A DNA stretch of 64,000 bases from Promicromonospora sp. AC04 (GCF_003058225.1 NZ_QBUG01000001.1:682001-746000); one strand, 5' to 3'. Shown: positions 10,501-18,443, numbered from the stretch's first letter. Numbers and translations: made by a program. Notes: generated by a model not told the origin, from the sequence alone.

Positions 10501-11316
10501 TACGTCTCCACGTACGACGACGTCACCTGGTACGAGGGTGTGGAGCACGAGAGCACGTGGGAGCAGCGCGGTGTCCGGCAGGCGTACGAGCCCCGGAGCA
10601 CCACCGTGCGCAACTGGTTCGCCCCCGTGACCGCGCCCCGGACGGGCGACGGCTACTGGGGTCCGTGGCACGACTCGACGTGGTTCGCGGTCAACGTCGC
10701 CCCGGCGGGCGGGCAGGACGGCATCACTGGGTCCTTCCCCTGGGGCGAGACCCCGGTGACCTCCCGCCTCTACCAGAACGACACCCTGGTCCGGCAGACC
10801 ATCGGCCAGGCCGTCCAGACGACGGTCCCGGTGGCCGACGGCCCGCAGAAGTACCGGTTCGAGATCGACACCGACTCCGCGGGCGACACGCACCGGTACT
10901 CGACCCGCACCCGGACGTCCTGGACCTTCGTGGCCGACCAGGCGGACGCCGGGGTCCCCGGGCAGACCGGCACGCCGCTGCCGCTGGTCCAGCTCGACTA
11001 CGACGTCGACACCGCGCTCGACGGCACCGTGCGGGCGGGCGCCGTCGTCCCGCTCGCGGTGGCGCCGTACGCCCAGCCGGACGCACCCCGCGCCGGCGCG
11101 GTGGTGGTCGGGGCGACGCTCGACGTCAGCTACGACGGCGGCGACACCTGGTCGAAGGCCAAGCTGCGCAAGGACGGCGACCGCTGGGTGACCGCCCTGC
11201 GCATCCCGTCGCGGGGCGCCGAGCTGGTCTCGCTCCGGGCGACCGCCCGGGACGACGCCGGCAACGCCGTCACGCAGGAGGTCATCTCGGCGTTCGGAAT
11301 CTCCGGGAAGCGGTAG
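7507..11316 (+). CDS. Large secreted S8 (subtilisin-like) serine protease
   Basis: About 1,269 residues from ATG 7507, which has GGGAG 11 nt upstream and opens directly into a signal peptide ([19 protein letters not shown]...TTAHA). A long N-terminal pro-region precedes the peptidase domain, whose triad is D258 (VLDTGID), H291 (HGTHVAS) and S462 (GTSMATPHVAG). A protease-associated (PA)-like segment lies around residues 830-920 (ALLVVVNNRPGPLVEYVTQG). It is followed by a Trp/Tyr-rich region and a C-terminal beta domain (DVSYDGGDTWSKAKLRK). This is the Streptomyces-type multidomain subtilase layout. It is extracellular, and the divergent TrmB/LuxR-type gene is the likely regulator. Confidence 0.9.
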   Translation: MRSRTRRALPAATRTAAAVAATALVAAMATTAHATPGSNPAPDGAGADSGGTTAGAAPHTPALADGRTTVTLVTGDVVDVGTTDGGALTIGVEPADGGAVRTQQVGDHYYVLPDAALPYLAAGTLDRRLFDVTALLEMQYDDETTDATPLILERASTRARAAELPGTERTLDLPSIDADAVAASKTKATAFWSAVAAQGDRPSARSTAAAGTFGGGIEKIWLDGKAETTLDHSTAQIGAPEAWAAGFDGTGATVAVLDTGIDATHPDVADAITETQSFVPGEEATTDVQGHGTHVASTVLGSGAASDGLYKGVAPGADLLVGKVLDNSGYGQDSWIIAGMEWGAANADVVSMSLGDSSLNDGTDPMAQALNALSEETGALFVVAAGNSYAEGSLGSPGTADAALTVGAVDDGDVRADFSSYGPRVGDHAIKPDLTAPGVDIAAARSQQSGGTGSYVSMSGTSMATPHVAGAAAILKGAHPELTGEQLKAALVSSAADIDAPAYEVGTGRLDVPAALDGVDGSGGGFLGFYDWPHDGDEPATGTVTYTNTTDADVTLDLSTDLAGPDGAASDLVTLSADQVVVPANGTADVTFAADADDAALPGKYSGAVVATDASGEVTVRTATALIKEEERYGLDITALDRSGEPATGYVDFYRYGDQFVSSLPIDPATGEVRTQRLLPGVYSATAFLDVAGSKGAGSTGVALVGDPQVVVDGADQALVFDASEAVELTLDTPKESDVAHRRFQFFNDSGIGGQYATFGATYGVPADVDSFYAAPTGAVDSTRFDFGVRWRAIEPALDLVARNPWRVAIDPVYQTGSARLDGRVSLRAVAAGTGTAAEYDGVDAAGKAVLVTRADAVTAEEREAAAQAAGAALLVVVNNRPGPLVEYVTQGDLPVVSVTAAEGAKLLPAAAKGWLTLSGTAQEFPSYLYDVARNWSGEIPAKPALAPTKKQLATVVSRYNDTEDRLAVDNRADCRDYQWPPCISFRALQPTATERTDYVSTYDDVTWYEGVEHESTWEQRGVRQAYEPRSTTVRNWFAPVTAPRTGDGYWGPWHDSTWFAVNVAPAGGQDGITGSFPWGETPVTSRLYQNDTLVRQTIGQAVQTTVPVADGPQKYRFEIDTDSAGDTHRYSTRTRTSWTFVADQADAGVPGQTGTPLPLVQLDYDVDTALDGTVRAGAVVPLAVAPYAQPDAPRAGAVVVGATLDVSYDGGDTWSKAKLRKDGDRWVTALRIPSRGAELVSLRATARDDAGNAVTQEVISAFGISGKR

Positions 11317-11401
11317 GGGTCCCGACGGGCTCTACCGGCGGGGCTCGACCAGCGAGGTCACGGCACCGAGCAAACAGGTAGGCAGGGCAAACACGTAGTG
11401 C

Positions 11402-11454
11402 GCGGGCTGTGTTGCTGAGAGTGGACAACGTCCACTCTCAGCAACACAGCCCGC
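11402..11454. terminator. Perfect 25-bp inverted repeat, bidirectional terminator
   Basis: The arms 11402-11426 and 11430-11454 are perfectly complementary over 25 bp around a 3-nt loop. It sits between the convergent ends of the S8 protease (stop 11316) and the hydrolase (stop 11462), so it probably terminates both. It is unusually long and perfect. Confidence 0.75.
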
Positions 11455-11461
11455 TCGTCTG

Positions 11462-13111
11462 CTACTCCCCCGCCCCCGCCTGCGGGGCAGGCGGCCGGGT
11501 GGTTCCCGGGGGTACGACGTCGCAGACGGTGCCGTCGGCGGGCAGGACCCCGTCGATCAGCGCGGCGTCCACCGCGGCGTCGATGCACGGGCCGCTGGTC
11601 CGGTAGGAGGTGTGGCCGACGCCCTCACGGGTGAGCAGGACGGCGTCCTCCAGCCGCTCGGCCATGGCCTGGGCCCAGTGGTACGGGGACACGTTGTCCA
11701 CCCGGCCGCCGACCACCAGGATCGGCGGGGCGCCGGCGCCGGTGAGCTCCTGCGTGAACCGGTCCTCGTTCTCGACGGGCCACAGCGCGCAGTTGAGCGC
11801 GCTGTAGGCGGCCCGGCCGCCCAGCCGCTCGCCGCGCGCGGCGATCTTCTTCGCCGCGGCGCGGTGCGCCGCCAGGTTGGTCAGTGCCGGCCAGTCGGCA
11901 CAGCGCACCGCGGTGTGGGCCTCCTGGAGGGTTGCGTACGGTCCGCCGAACGGCGCGACGGTGACGTTCGCGACGATGAAGTGGAGGGCCGTGCCGTTGC
12001 CCTGCTGCGCGGCGAGCAGACCCGCGGTGAGCGTCGGCCAGAGCGAGCGGGCGCCCGCGGCGGCCCGCGCGGCCTCGAGCGCCACGGCGCCGTCGAGCGT
12101 GCCGCCCGGGGTGAGGCCCTCGGTCGGCGGGACCTGCAGCGGCTCCGCCTCCAGCCGGGTGATCAGGGCGTCGAACGCGGCCTCCGGGTCGCCGTCGCCG
12201 AAGGGGCACGCCTCCCCGCCCTCGGCGCGGCACGTCTCGAACCAGGCGTCGAGCGTCTCCTCGTTGGAGCGGGCGACGTCGTCGAGGAGCCGGAGCGGGT
12301 CGTTCAGCCACAGGTCGGTGTCGACGGGGGCGTCGATCACCATCTGGCGGACGCGGTCCGGGAACATCGTGGCGTACATGGGGCCGACGACCGTGCCGTA
12401 GGAGGCGCCGTAGAAGGTGACCTGATCCTCGCCGAGCGCGGCGCGCACCTGGTCCAGGTCGCGGACGACGTTGTCGGTGGACAGGCTCGCCAGGAACTCG
12501 GGGCTCTGGTGCGCCAGGCAGCCCTCCGTGAAGGTGTCGGCGTCGGCGAGCAGCCGCCCCAGCGGCTTCCCGCCGGGGACGGTCGGGTCGAGGTCGGCGG
12601 CCGCCTGCTCGGCGCGCTGCTCGTCGGTGAGGCAGCGGACGGCGCCCGACTCACCAACACCGCGCGGGTCCATGCCTACGACGTCGAAGCGGGCCACGAC
12701 GTCCGGCGAGAACGGGCTGGCGGCGCTGTCGGGGTCGATGGACCCGACGGTCTGCGTGGCCGGCACCCCGGGGCCGCCCGGGTTGATGAACAGGCTGCCG
12801 ATGCGCTGTTCCGGATCCGTGGCGCGGTGGCGCGTCACCGCGAGGGCGATCTGCTCGCCGTCGGGCTCGGTGTACTCCAGCGGCACCTCGACGGTGGCGC
12901 AGTCCAGGCCGGGTCCGCACTCGCTCCAGTCGATCGGGTCAGGGGTGGGCGCCGGCAAGGACAGGCTGGACGGGCCGCGGTCCGGCGACGCCGTCAGCGC
13001 CGCGCCGGTACCGCTGACGCATCCGGTCAGGACCAGCGAGGCGGCGGCCAGCACCGCGGCGATCCTCAGGAAGGCGGGCGGCGCGGCGGTCTGTCGGGTT
13101 GATCGATGCAT
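11462..13111 (-). CDS. Alpha/beta-hydrolase lipoprotein, tripeptidyl-aminopeptidase (TAP)-like
   Basis: About 549 residues from the ATG at 13111. The signal peptide ends in a lipobox LVLTGC (Cys31), so the protein should be membrane-anchored outside the cell. The alpha/beta-hydrolase fold has the oxyanion motif FINPGGPG and the nucleophile elbow GASYG, with the C-terminal TAP-like domain (VGGRVDNVSPYHWAQAM; late His in EGVGHTSYR). Family members remove N-terminal tripeptides or act as esterases. ATGs at 13129 and 13147 are in frame, and none of the three has a strong SD. It has one gene-length transcript, ended by the 25-bp hairpin, and its 5' end follows the two-component genes on the same strand. 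Confidence 0.85.
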   Translation of the reverse strand: MHRSTRQTAAPPAFLRIAAVLAAASLVLTGCVSGTGAALTASPDRGPSSLSLPAPTPDPIDWSECGPGLDCATVEVPLEYTEPDGEQIALAVTRHRATDPEQRIGSLFINPGGPGVPATQTVGSIDPDSAASPFSPDVVARFDVVGMDPRGVGESGAVRCLTDEQRAEQAAADLDPTVPGGKPLGRLLADADTFTEGCLAHQSPEFLASLSTDNVVRDLDQVRAALGEDQVTFYGASYGTVVGPMYATMFPDRVRQMVIDAPVDTDLWLNDPLRLLDDVARSNEETLDAWFETCRAEGGEACPFGDGDPEAAFDALITRLEAEPLQVPPTEGLTPGGTLDGAVALEAARAAAGARSLWPTLTAGLLAAQQGNGTALHFIVANVTVAPFGGPYATLQEAHTAVRCADWPALTNLAAHRAAAKKIAARGERLGGRAAYSALNCALWPVENEDRFTQELTGAGAPPILVVGGRVDNVSPYHWAQAMAERLEDAVLLTREGVGHTSYRTSGPCIDAAVDAALIDGVLPADGTVCDVVPPGTTRPPAPQAGAGE

Positions 13112-13201
13112 GGCAACGACGCTAGGCATTTCACCCGGCGGGCACATCGGCCGATGGGTCCGGGCCTCCCGACCAAAGTCGGAGCGTTCGGCGCCGGCTG
13201 C

Positions 13202-13975
13202 CTATTCCGGTCGGTCGGGCCGATCGAGCCCGGCGTCGTGCACGAGCAGGGCCACCTGCACCCGGTTGTTGAGACCGAGCTTGGCGAGGATCGCCGACGC
13301 GTGGGTCTTCACCGTGGTCAGACCGAGGTGCTGGCGCGCGGCGATCTCGGCGTTGGAGCGCCCGGCGCCGATCTCTACCGCGACCTCCCGTTCCCGGTCG
13401 CTGAGCGCGTCGAGGCGTCGTCGGGCCGCGGCACGGCGGGTGTCCTGCCCCGACTCCGCGACCCGGGCGATGAGCCGCCGGGTCACCTCGGGCGAGAGCA
13501 CCGGGCGCCCCTGGGCCGCGTGCCGGATCGCGACGACGAGCTCGTCCGGCGGGGTGTCCTTGAGCAGGAACCCCGCCGCGCCGGCCCGGAGGGCGCGCAG
13601 GACGTGGGCGTCGGCGTCGAAGGTGGTGAGCACCATGACCTGCGGGGCGGGCGACCGGCTCCGCAGCGTCTCGGTGGCGGTGAGGCCGTCTGTGCCGGGC
13701 ATCCGGATGTCCATCAGCACGACGTCCGGGTGGTGACGCCGGGCCAGCTCCACCGCTTCCGCGCCGTTGCTCGCCTCGGCCACCACCCGCAGGTCAGGGG
13801 CGCCGCCCAGCATCATCTTGAGCCCGAACCGGACTACCGGGTCGTCGTCGGCGACCAGTACGTCGATGGTCGGCCTGTCGCTGGGCGCGGCGTGGCCGGG
13901 CGCGGCGTCGGCGGGCGCGGCGTCGGCAGGCTCTTCACCGGCAGGCGCACCGTCGGCAGGCACGGGGTGAGTCAC
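13202..13975 (-). CDS. NarL/LuxR-family response regulator
   Basis: 257 residues from a GTG start that overlaps the kinase stop (GTGA), implying translational coupling. The receiver domain has the acidic pair DDDP and phospho-acceptor D89 (LMDIRMPG), the Thr of VLTTFD and the Lys of FLLKDTP. The C-terminal LuxR HTH is LSDREREVAVEIGAGRSNAEIA...TVKTHASAILAKLG. An unusual N-terminal extension of about 34 residues rich in Pro/Ala/Asp (repeated PADAAP) precedes the receiver; GTG codons further in could be alternative starts. It is the partner of the kinase upstream in the operon. Confidence 0.9.
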   Translation of the reverse strand: MTHPVPADGAPAGEEPADAAPADAAPGHAAPSDRPTIDVLVADDDPVVRFGLKMMLGGAPDLRVVAEASNGAEAVELARRHHPDVVLMDIRMPGTDGLTATETLRSRSPAPQVMVLTTFDADAHVLRALRAGAAGFLLKDTPPDELVVAIRHAAQGRPVLSPEVTRRLIARVAESGQDTRRAAARRRLDALSDREREVAVEIGAGRSNAEIAARQHLGLTTVKTHASAILAKLGLNNRVQVALLVHDAGLDRPDRPE

Positions 13976-15213
13976 GACGGCCAGGGTAGGCGCAGCCGGA
14001 CCTGCCAGCCGCCCGAGTCCGTCGGGCCGTGGTCGAGCCGACCGGCCACGAGCCGGGCGCGCTCCCCCAGCCCGCGCAGCCCGGCCCCGGAACCCTCGGG
14101 GTGGTCGGGGTGCGACGGCGGACCCGCCGGCGGCCCGTTGACCACCTCAGCGATCACGTGGTCGCCGGGCCGCCCCGCGATCCGCACGACGACCGGCGCG
14201 CCCGGCGCGTGCTTGCGCACGTTGGTCAGGCCCTCCTGCACGAGGCGATAGAGCGTGCGGCCGTACGTCTCCGGGAGGGTCCGGTCGCCGGTCGTCACGC
14301 CCGCATCGTCCTGCAGCTCGACCGACGTCCCGGCCTGACGGGCGTCGTCGACCAGCTCCAGGACGTCCTCGACGCGCGGCAGCGGCAGCTCCCCCACGGG
14401 AGCCCGGAGCACCCCGATCACCTCGCGGAGGTCCTGCAGGGCGCGGTGCGCGTTCTCGCGGACCACCTCGGCCGCCCGCGCCACGTCGTCGGCGGGCGCG
14501 TCGCGGGAGTAGGCGAGGGCGCCCGCGTGGACGCTGAGCAGCGACAGCCGGTGGCCGAGGACGTCGTGCATCTCCCGCGCGAGGACCTCGCGGGCCTCGT
14601 GCTCGGAGCGCTCGGACCGCAGCCGCGCCTCGACCTCGGCCGCCGCGGCCCGCTCCCGCAAGGAGGTGACCAGCGCCCGACGATGACGCACGGAGAGTCC
14701 CCACGCGACGGTGGCGAGGTGCCCCAGCCCGATGATGACGAAGATCGTGACCGGAGGGACCCCGGTCATCGGCCACAGGAGCTGATACACGCTGAGCGCC
14801 GCCAGGCTGGTCGCGCACACCGCCGCCGTGGCCCGGGTCGAGCGATGCACAGCCACGGTGAACAGCCCGACGATCGCCGCCCCGGCAACCGTCTCGGAGA
14901 ACGAGCTCGACACGGCCAGAGCAACGCCGAGCACCACCGGGAACCGGCGCCGCCACCACAGCGCGACGCAGCCGAGCAGCCCCGGGACCCAGTCCGCGTA
15001 CGGGACCCAGACGGGCACCGCCCCCGGCTCGTTCGTCTGGAGGATCACCGTGATCAGCCACAGCACGGCGGCCATCGCGAACAGGACGGCGTCGACCACC
15101 CGGTCCCGCAGCCGTCCGGCTCCCTGCCTCGCCACCAGCCGCTCCTCGGCGGCGGCCACCTTCCCCGGATCGACCGGGCGAGCCCGGTCGAGGTCGTCGA
15201 GACTTCTGGTCAT
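13972..15213 (-). CDS. Histidine kinase (HisKA_3 type), partner of the LuxR regulator
   Basis: 413 residues. The ATG at 15213 has AAGGAGG 4 nt upstream, better than the ATG at 15240. Several membrane segments lie between about residues 40 and 180. They are followed by the HisKA_3 box REMHDVLGHRLS with phospho-His H216, an N-box GLTNVRKHA and a G-box GAGLRGLGERARL. There is no large extracellular loop, so an intramembrane-sensing (NarX-/DesK-like) kinase is likely. The signal is unknown. It is coexpressed with the regulator by GTGA overlap. Confidence 0.9.
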   Translation of the reverse strand: MTRSLDDLDRARPVDPGKVAAAEERLVARQGAGRLRDRVVDAVLFAMAAVLWLITVILQTNEPGAVPVWVPYADWVPGLLGCVALWWRRRFPVVLGVALAVSSSFSETVAGAAIVGLFTVAVHRSTRATAAVCATSLAALSVYQLLWPMTGVPPVTIFVIIGLGHLATVAWGLSVRHRRALVTSLRERAAAAEVEARLRSERSEHEAREVLAREMHDVLGHRLSLLSVHAGALAYSRDAPADDVARAAEVVRENAHRALQDLREVIGVLRAPVGELPLPRVEDVLELVDDARQAGTSVELQDDAGVTTGDRTLPETYGRTLYRLVQEGLTNVRKHAPGAPVVVRIAGRPGDHVIAEVVNGPPAGPPSHPDHPEGSGAGLRGLGERARLVAGRLDHGPTDSGGWQVRLRLPWPS

Positions 15214-15261
15214 CGCCCCTCCTTCCGTCCGCGCCGCCACGCTACTTCAGCGCCTCGGGAC

Positions 15262-16545
15262 TCAGCCCGGCCTCGACTCCACCGCCACCCGCTCCACGCC
15301 GTCGACCTCCGGGGTCACCCGCCGTCCGACGGCGAACGCCATCGCCACGATCGCGAGGCACCCGACCACCATCACCCCGATGAAACCGCCGGCCCACCCG
15401 CGTTCCAGCAGCAGCCCCGCCACCACGGGGCCCGCGATGGTGCCGGCCTGGAACGAGCCGGAGCTGATGGCGTTGTACCGGCCGCGCAGGTGGGCGGGGG
15501 CCATCTCGTTCGTCAGGGCGGGGAGCGCGGACTGCATAAGGGTCTCCCCCAGCCCGAAGAAGGCGTGGAACACCAGGACGATCACGACGGCCGCCGTCCC
15601 GCCGGGGACCAGGCCCGCGCCGCCGAGCAGCAGCCAGGCCGCCGCCCACACCACTGCCATGAGCGCGAGCACCCGCGTCCGGCGTCGTCCGCTGACGCGG
15701 TTCATCACCCAGAACTGCAGCGCGACGATGACCACCGTGTTGACCACGAACGCGAAGCCGATCGCGCGGGTCGAGACCTCGGCCACGAGACGGGCGAAGG
15801 CGGGGAAGCCGCCCTCCATCTGCCCGTAGCCCACGAACGCCGCGACCAGCCCCAGCCCGGACAACCAGAGCACCTCGGGGCGCCGGAGGATCGTCAGGTA
15901 GCCCTCCGCGGCGGCGCCGTCGTCGGGCCGGTCGACCCGCCCGTGCAGGTGCCGCAGCGGCCCCATGAGCACGACGACGGGGACGACGAACGTCGCCGCG
16001 TTCACCAGGAACGCCATCACGAAGGTCGCCGGCCGCTCGATGTCGACCACGAGGCCACCCACCACGCCGCCCACGCCGACGCCGAGGTTTAGCAGTGCGA
16101 AGTTCACGCCGTAGTACCGCTGTCGCAGGTCGCCGTCGACGACCGTGGCGACGAGCGCGTTGACCGACGGCCACCCGACGCCGAGCTGTACCCCGAAGAG
16201 CGCCAGCCCCAGCGCGGCGACCGCCGGGACCGTGGCGAACGCGAGCACCGAGTACCCCGCGATCGCGAAGAACAGGCCGGTGAGCATGACGCGCCGGGCG
16301 CCGTACCGGTCGACGAGGGCCCCGGCCGGGCCGGTGACCAGCAGGCCGACCACGGCGATCAGGCCCATGAGCGTCCCGGACAGGCCGAGCGAGAACCCGC
16401 GCACCTCGTGCAGGTAGATGATCGTGAACGGGAGCGTCAGGCCGCGGCCGAAGAACTGTACGACCACGGTGGACAGCAGCCAGCGGCCGTCACCGGGCAG
16501 GTCCGACCAGAAGCTGAGGGGGCCGGAGCGTGGGGAGGATGTCAC
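15262..16545 (-). CDS. MFS transporter
   Basis: About 427 residues with a 12-TM pattern. The first loop is the motif-A-like GPAGALVDRYGARRVMLTG, and a second-half counterpart (NRVSGRRRTRVLALM) is visible. The GTG start at 16545 (VTSSPRSG) has a GGTGAGG about 8 nt upstream; a GTG at 16596 gives 444 residues but has no SD. It belongs to the drug/metabolite exporter-like MFS. The substrate is not predictable. It stands 48 nt upstream of the kinase gene on the same strand and may be co-transcribed. Confidence 0.85.
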   Translation of the reverse strand: MTSSPRSGPLSFWSDLPGDGRWLLSTVVVQFFGRGLTLPFTIIYLHEVRGFSLGLSGTLMGLIAVVGLLVTGPAGALVDRYGARRVMLTGLFFAIAGYSVLAFATVPAVAALGLALFGVQLGVGWPSVNALVATVVDGDLRQRYYGVNFALLNLGVGVGGVVGGLVVDIERPATFVMAFLVNAATFVVPVVVLMGPLRHLHGRVDRPDDGAAAEGYLTILRRPEVLWLSGLGLVAAFVGYGQMEGGFPAFARLVAEVSTRAIGFAFVVNTVVIVALQFWVMNRVSGRRRTRVLALMAVVWAAAWLLLGGAGLVPGGTAAVVIVLVFHAFFGLGETLMQSALPALTNEMAPAHLRGRYNAISSGSFQAGTIAGPVVAGLLLERGWAGGFIGVMVVGCLAIVAMAFAVGRRVTPEVDGVERVAVESRPG

Positions 16546-16670
16546 TGCCTGATCCTCACCCGTGGGTTGCCGGGGCGGAAAGCGGATTTCGGACACTGTG
16601 GTGCGTGCGACACCCGTGCCGCTCGGCGGGTTGGCTGAGCCGCAGGCCCGGCCTCCTCAACCGGACCGTC

Positions 16671-17210
16671 TCAGCCGTGCGCGAGCAGCTTCAGGGCGAC
16701 CACCCCGACAGCGAGCGCCGCGAGCACTCCCAGCGCGAGAATCCGGGCCGGCCAGGGCAGCTTGGTCCGGCGGATGCCGAGCCAGGTGATGAGCACGAGG
16801 CTGACGATCAGAGCACCGACGCCGACTCTGAGTGCTGTGGTCACCTCCCACCACCCCAGGCCCGCCGCCGCCAGGGCGAGCAGCGGGAGCACGAGGGTCA
16901 GGAGGGCGTCGGCGCTCGTCCGCGTCATGGTGCCGAGGCGAGTCCTGTCGGGGAACCCACCGTGCGCGGCGAGGTGCGCGATGAGCTCCGCGAGCCAGGC
17001 TGCGGCGACGGTGCCGACGGCGGTGATGGCCACCGAGCCCGCGGCCGTCCCTGCGGTGAGCCCTTCCGCGTGGGTCAGCAGCGTGAGGATGACGGCGAGC
17101 GCGGCGAACGAGACGTACACCCGCTCGCGGAGCTGCTCGGCGAAGTGCTCCCTCTCGTCGTCACTGATCGTCGAGAGGTCTGGGCGCGAGGGCTGGCGGC
17201 GCGTGCTCAT
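16671..17210 (-). CDS. Small integral membrane protein of unknown function
   Basis: 179 residues from ATG 17210 (MSTRRQPSRP); longer starts run into the repeat-rich intergenic DNA. A charged N-terminus (DDEREHFAEQLRERVY) precedes about five hydrophobic helices, e.g. VSFAALAVILTLLTHAEGLT and LTLVLPLLALAAAGLGWW, ending ALKLLAHG. The arrangement resembles uncharacterised actinobacterial VIT-like or DUF membrane proteins, but I do not recognise a named family. It lies upstream of the MFS gene on the same strand. Confidence 0.65.
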   Translation of the reverse strand: MSTRRQPSRPDLSTISDDEREHFAEQLRERVYVSFAALAVILTLLTHAEGLTAGTAAGSVAITAVGTVAAAWLAELIAHLAAHGGFPDRTRLGTMTRTSADALLTLVLPLLALAAAGLGWWEVTTALRVGVGALIVSLVLITWLGIRRTKLPWPARILALGVLAALAVGVVALKLLAHG

Positions 17211-17609
17211 AGGCTCATTGTGCTGGGCTCGACTGCGCCTGGCAGACCACCCCCCACCGACCCGCAACCTACAAGTCGCTCGCACCCCCCACCCGGCGCC
17301 GAGCCGCAACCTAACCGTCCACGAACAGGCCGACCCGCAACCTAGACGTCCACGAACAGGCCGACCCGCAACCTAGACGTCCAGGAGCAGGCCGAGCCGC
17401 AACTTCGTCGTCGTCGACGGCACGGATCGACGTGTGAGTTGCGGTTGAACCTCCAGATCCACCACCAACTTGCGGCTCGACGCCGAACCGGCGCGCCATC
17501 GACTCGTAATCTGCGGCTCGGCGTCGAGCCGCAGATTGCGAGTCGATCAAACCGCCCGCCGACGTCGAACCGCACGTTAGGCCGCGGTCGGCGCGATGCC
17601 ACACGGCGC
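17211..17609. repeat. Repeat-rich intergenic region
   Basis: No gene is visible. Three tandem copies of a 31-bp unit (17316-17346, 17347-17377, and 17378 to about 17405, the last one diverged) contain the core GACCCGCAACCTAGACGTCC. The same GRSCCGCAACYT or its complement AGTTGCGGYT recurs at about 17262, 17302, 17398, 17438 and 17471. An imperfect palindrome (17498-17520 with 17525-17547, one mismatch, 4-nt loop) uses the same sequence. The whole stretch looks like a clustered REP-type repeat family. Confidence 0.7.
17498..17547. repeat. 23-bp imperfect palindrome within the repeat cluster
   Basis: The arms 17498-17520 and 17525-17547 differ from perfect complementarity at one base, around the loop GCGT. 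The centre contains CTGCGGCTCG/CGAGCCGCAG, the motif shared by neighbouring repeats. It is 63 nt downstream of the kinase-like gene stop, so it may also act as its terminator. Confidence 0.65.
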
Positions 17610-18443
17610 TCAGGCCCCCGTCGCGAAGGACGCGGCTCGCCACGCCTCGGCCAGCGCGGCGACGGACGGCCAGCGTGCGTCCCGGCCAGGGCGAACCGCC
17701 CGGGCGGCGACGTCGAACTGCGCGTCGGAGCCGACCCAGGCGGCGCGTGACTTCGTCGCGTCGTCGCCCATGAACGTGTGCGCGAGCGCCCCGAGCACAA
17801 AGACGTTCGTGACCTCGTCGATCGGTGCGCCGAGCTCGTACTCCTCGGGCGACATGAACCGCGAGGACCCCCACATCCGCCCCATCCGGTTGACCACCGG
17901 GGCGCGCTCGTAGAAGTCCAGGTCGCAGAGGACGACGCGCCCGCTCTCGGCATCGATCATCACCGAGCCGTCGTAGAGGTCGATCGCTACCCAGCCGAGC
18001 GCCGCCGCGTGCACGTGGAAGTCGAGGATCTGCCGGACGGCGTCGACCCGCGCCGGGAGCGAGAGGGACCGCACGACGTGCGCCCGCTCGTACTGCCGAC
18101 CGAGCGGTGTCGCGTCGGTCCAGTCGAACACGAGGGCGTGCCCGCCGCCGACGTCGACCGCCTCGCGGAGCGTCACGAGGGACGGGTGCGCGAGCGCCCG
18201 GTAGACCTCGGCCGCCCCGCGCAGGCTCCCGACCGCCGTCTCGATGACGCCGTCGTACCGCGCCGTCGGTGCGCCCGCGTACTTGACGAACACCCTGCCC
18301 GCCGGGCCCTCGACGCCGAGACAGAGATTGCCCGAGTCCTGCTGGTCGAGCACCGCGAACACGCTCCCCCAGCGGGCGGTGAACGACAGGTCGTGCGGCG
18401 CCCGGAGGCGTACGGGCAACCCATCGACGTCGGACACGATCAC
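17610..18443 (-). CDS. Protein kinase-like (Ser/Thr kinase fold) protein
   Basis: About 277 residues from GTG 18443. An ATG at 18551 lies inside the upstream gene's terminator hairpin, so it is unlikely to be the start; GTG 18467 is another option. The kinase-like parts seen are the putative VAIK Lys in RVFVKYAG, the catalytic-loop equivalent AIDLYDGSVMID, the metal-binding DLD in VVLCDLDFYE, and the activation-segment end GSSRFMSPEEYELGAPIDEVTNVFVLG. The Asn normally found five residues after the catalytic Asp is replaced by Ser, so activity is uncertain. There are no TM or PASTA domains. It is soluble and of unknown role. Confidence 0.65.
   Translation of the reverse strand: MIVSDVDGLPVRLRAPHDLSFTARWGSVFAVLDQQDSGNLCLGVEGPAGRVFVKYAGAPTARYDGVIETAVGSLRGAAEVYRALAHPSLVTLREAVDVGGGHALVFDWTDATPLGRQYERAHVVRSLSLPARVDAVRQILDFHVHAAALGWVAIDLYDGSVMIDAESGRVVLCDLDFYERAPVVNRMGRMWGSSRFMSPEEYELGAPIDEVTNVFVLGALAHTFMGDDATKSRAAWVGSDAQFDVAARAVRPGRDARWPSVAALAEAWRAASFATGA

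Noticed and set aside
7360-10893. Very long open frame (about 1,180 codons) antisense to the second S8 protease
   Set aside because: The amino-acid content is Arg/Val/Gly-rich and lacks any domain, while the plus strand has a complete signal peptide and catalytic triad. High-GC coding DNA routinely gives such antisense frames.
17316-17405. Possible CRISPR array (31-bp repeats)
   Set aside because: The units are contiguous with no spacers between them and no cas genes are present; it is a tandem repeat.
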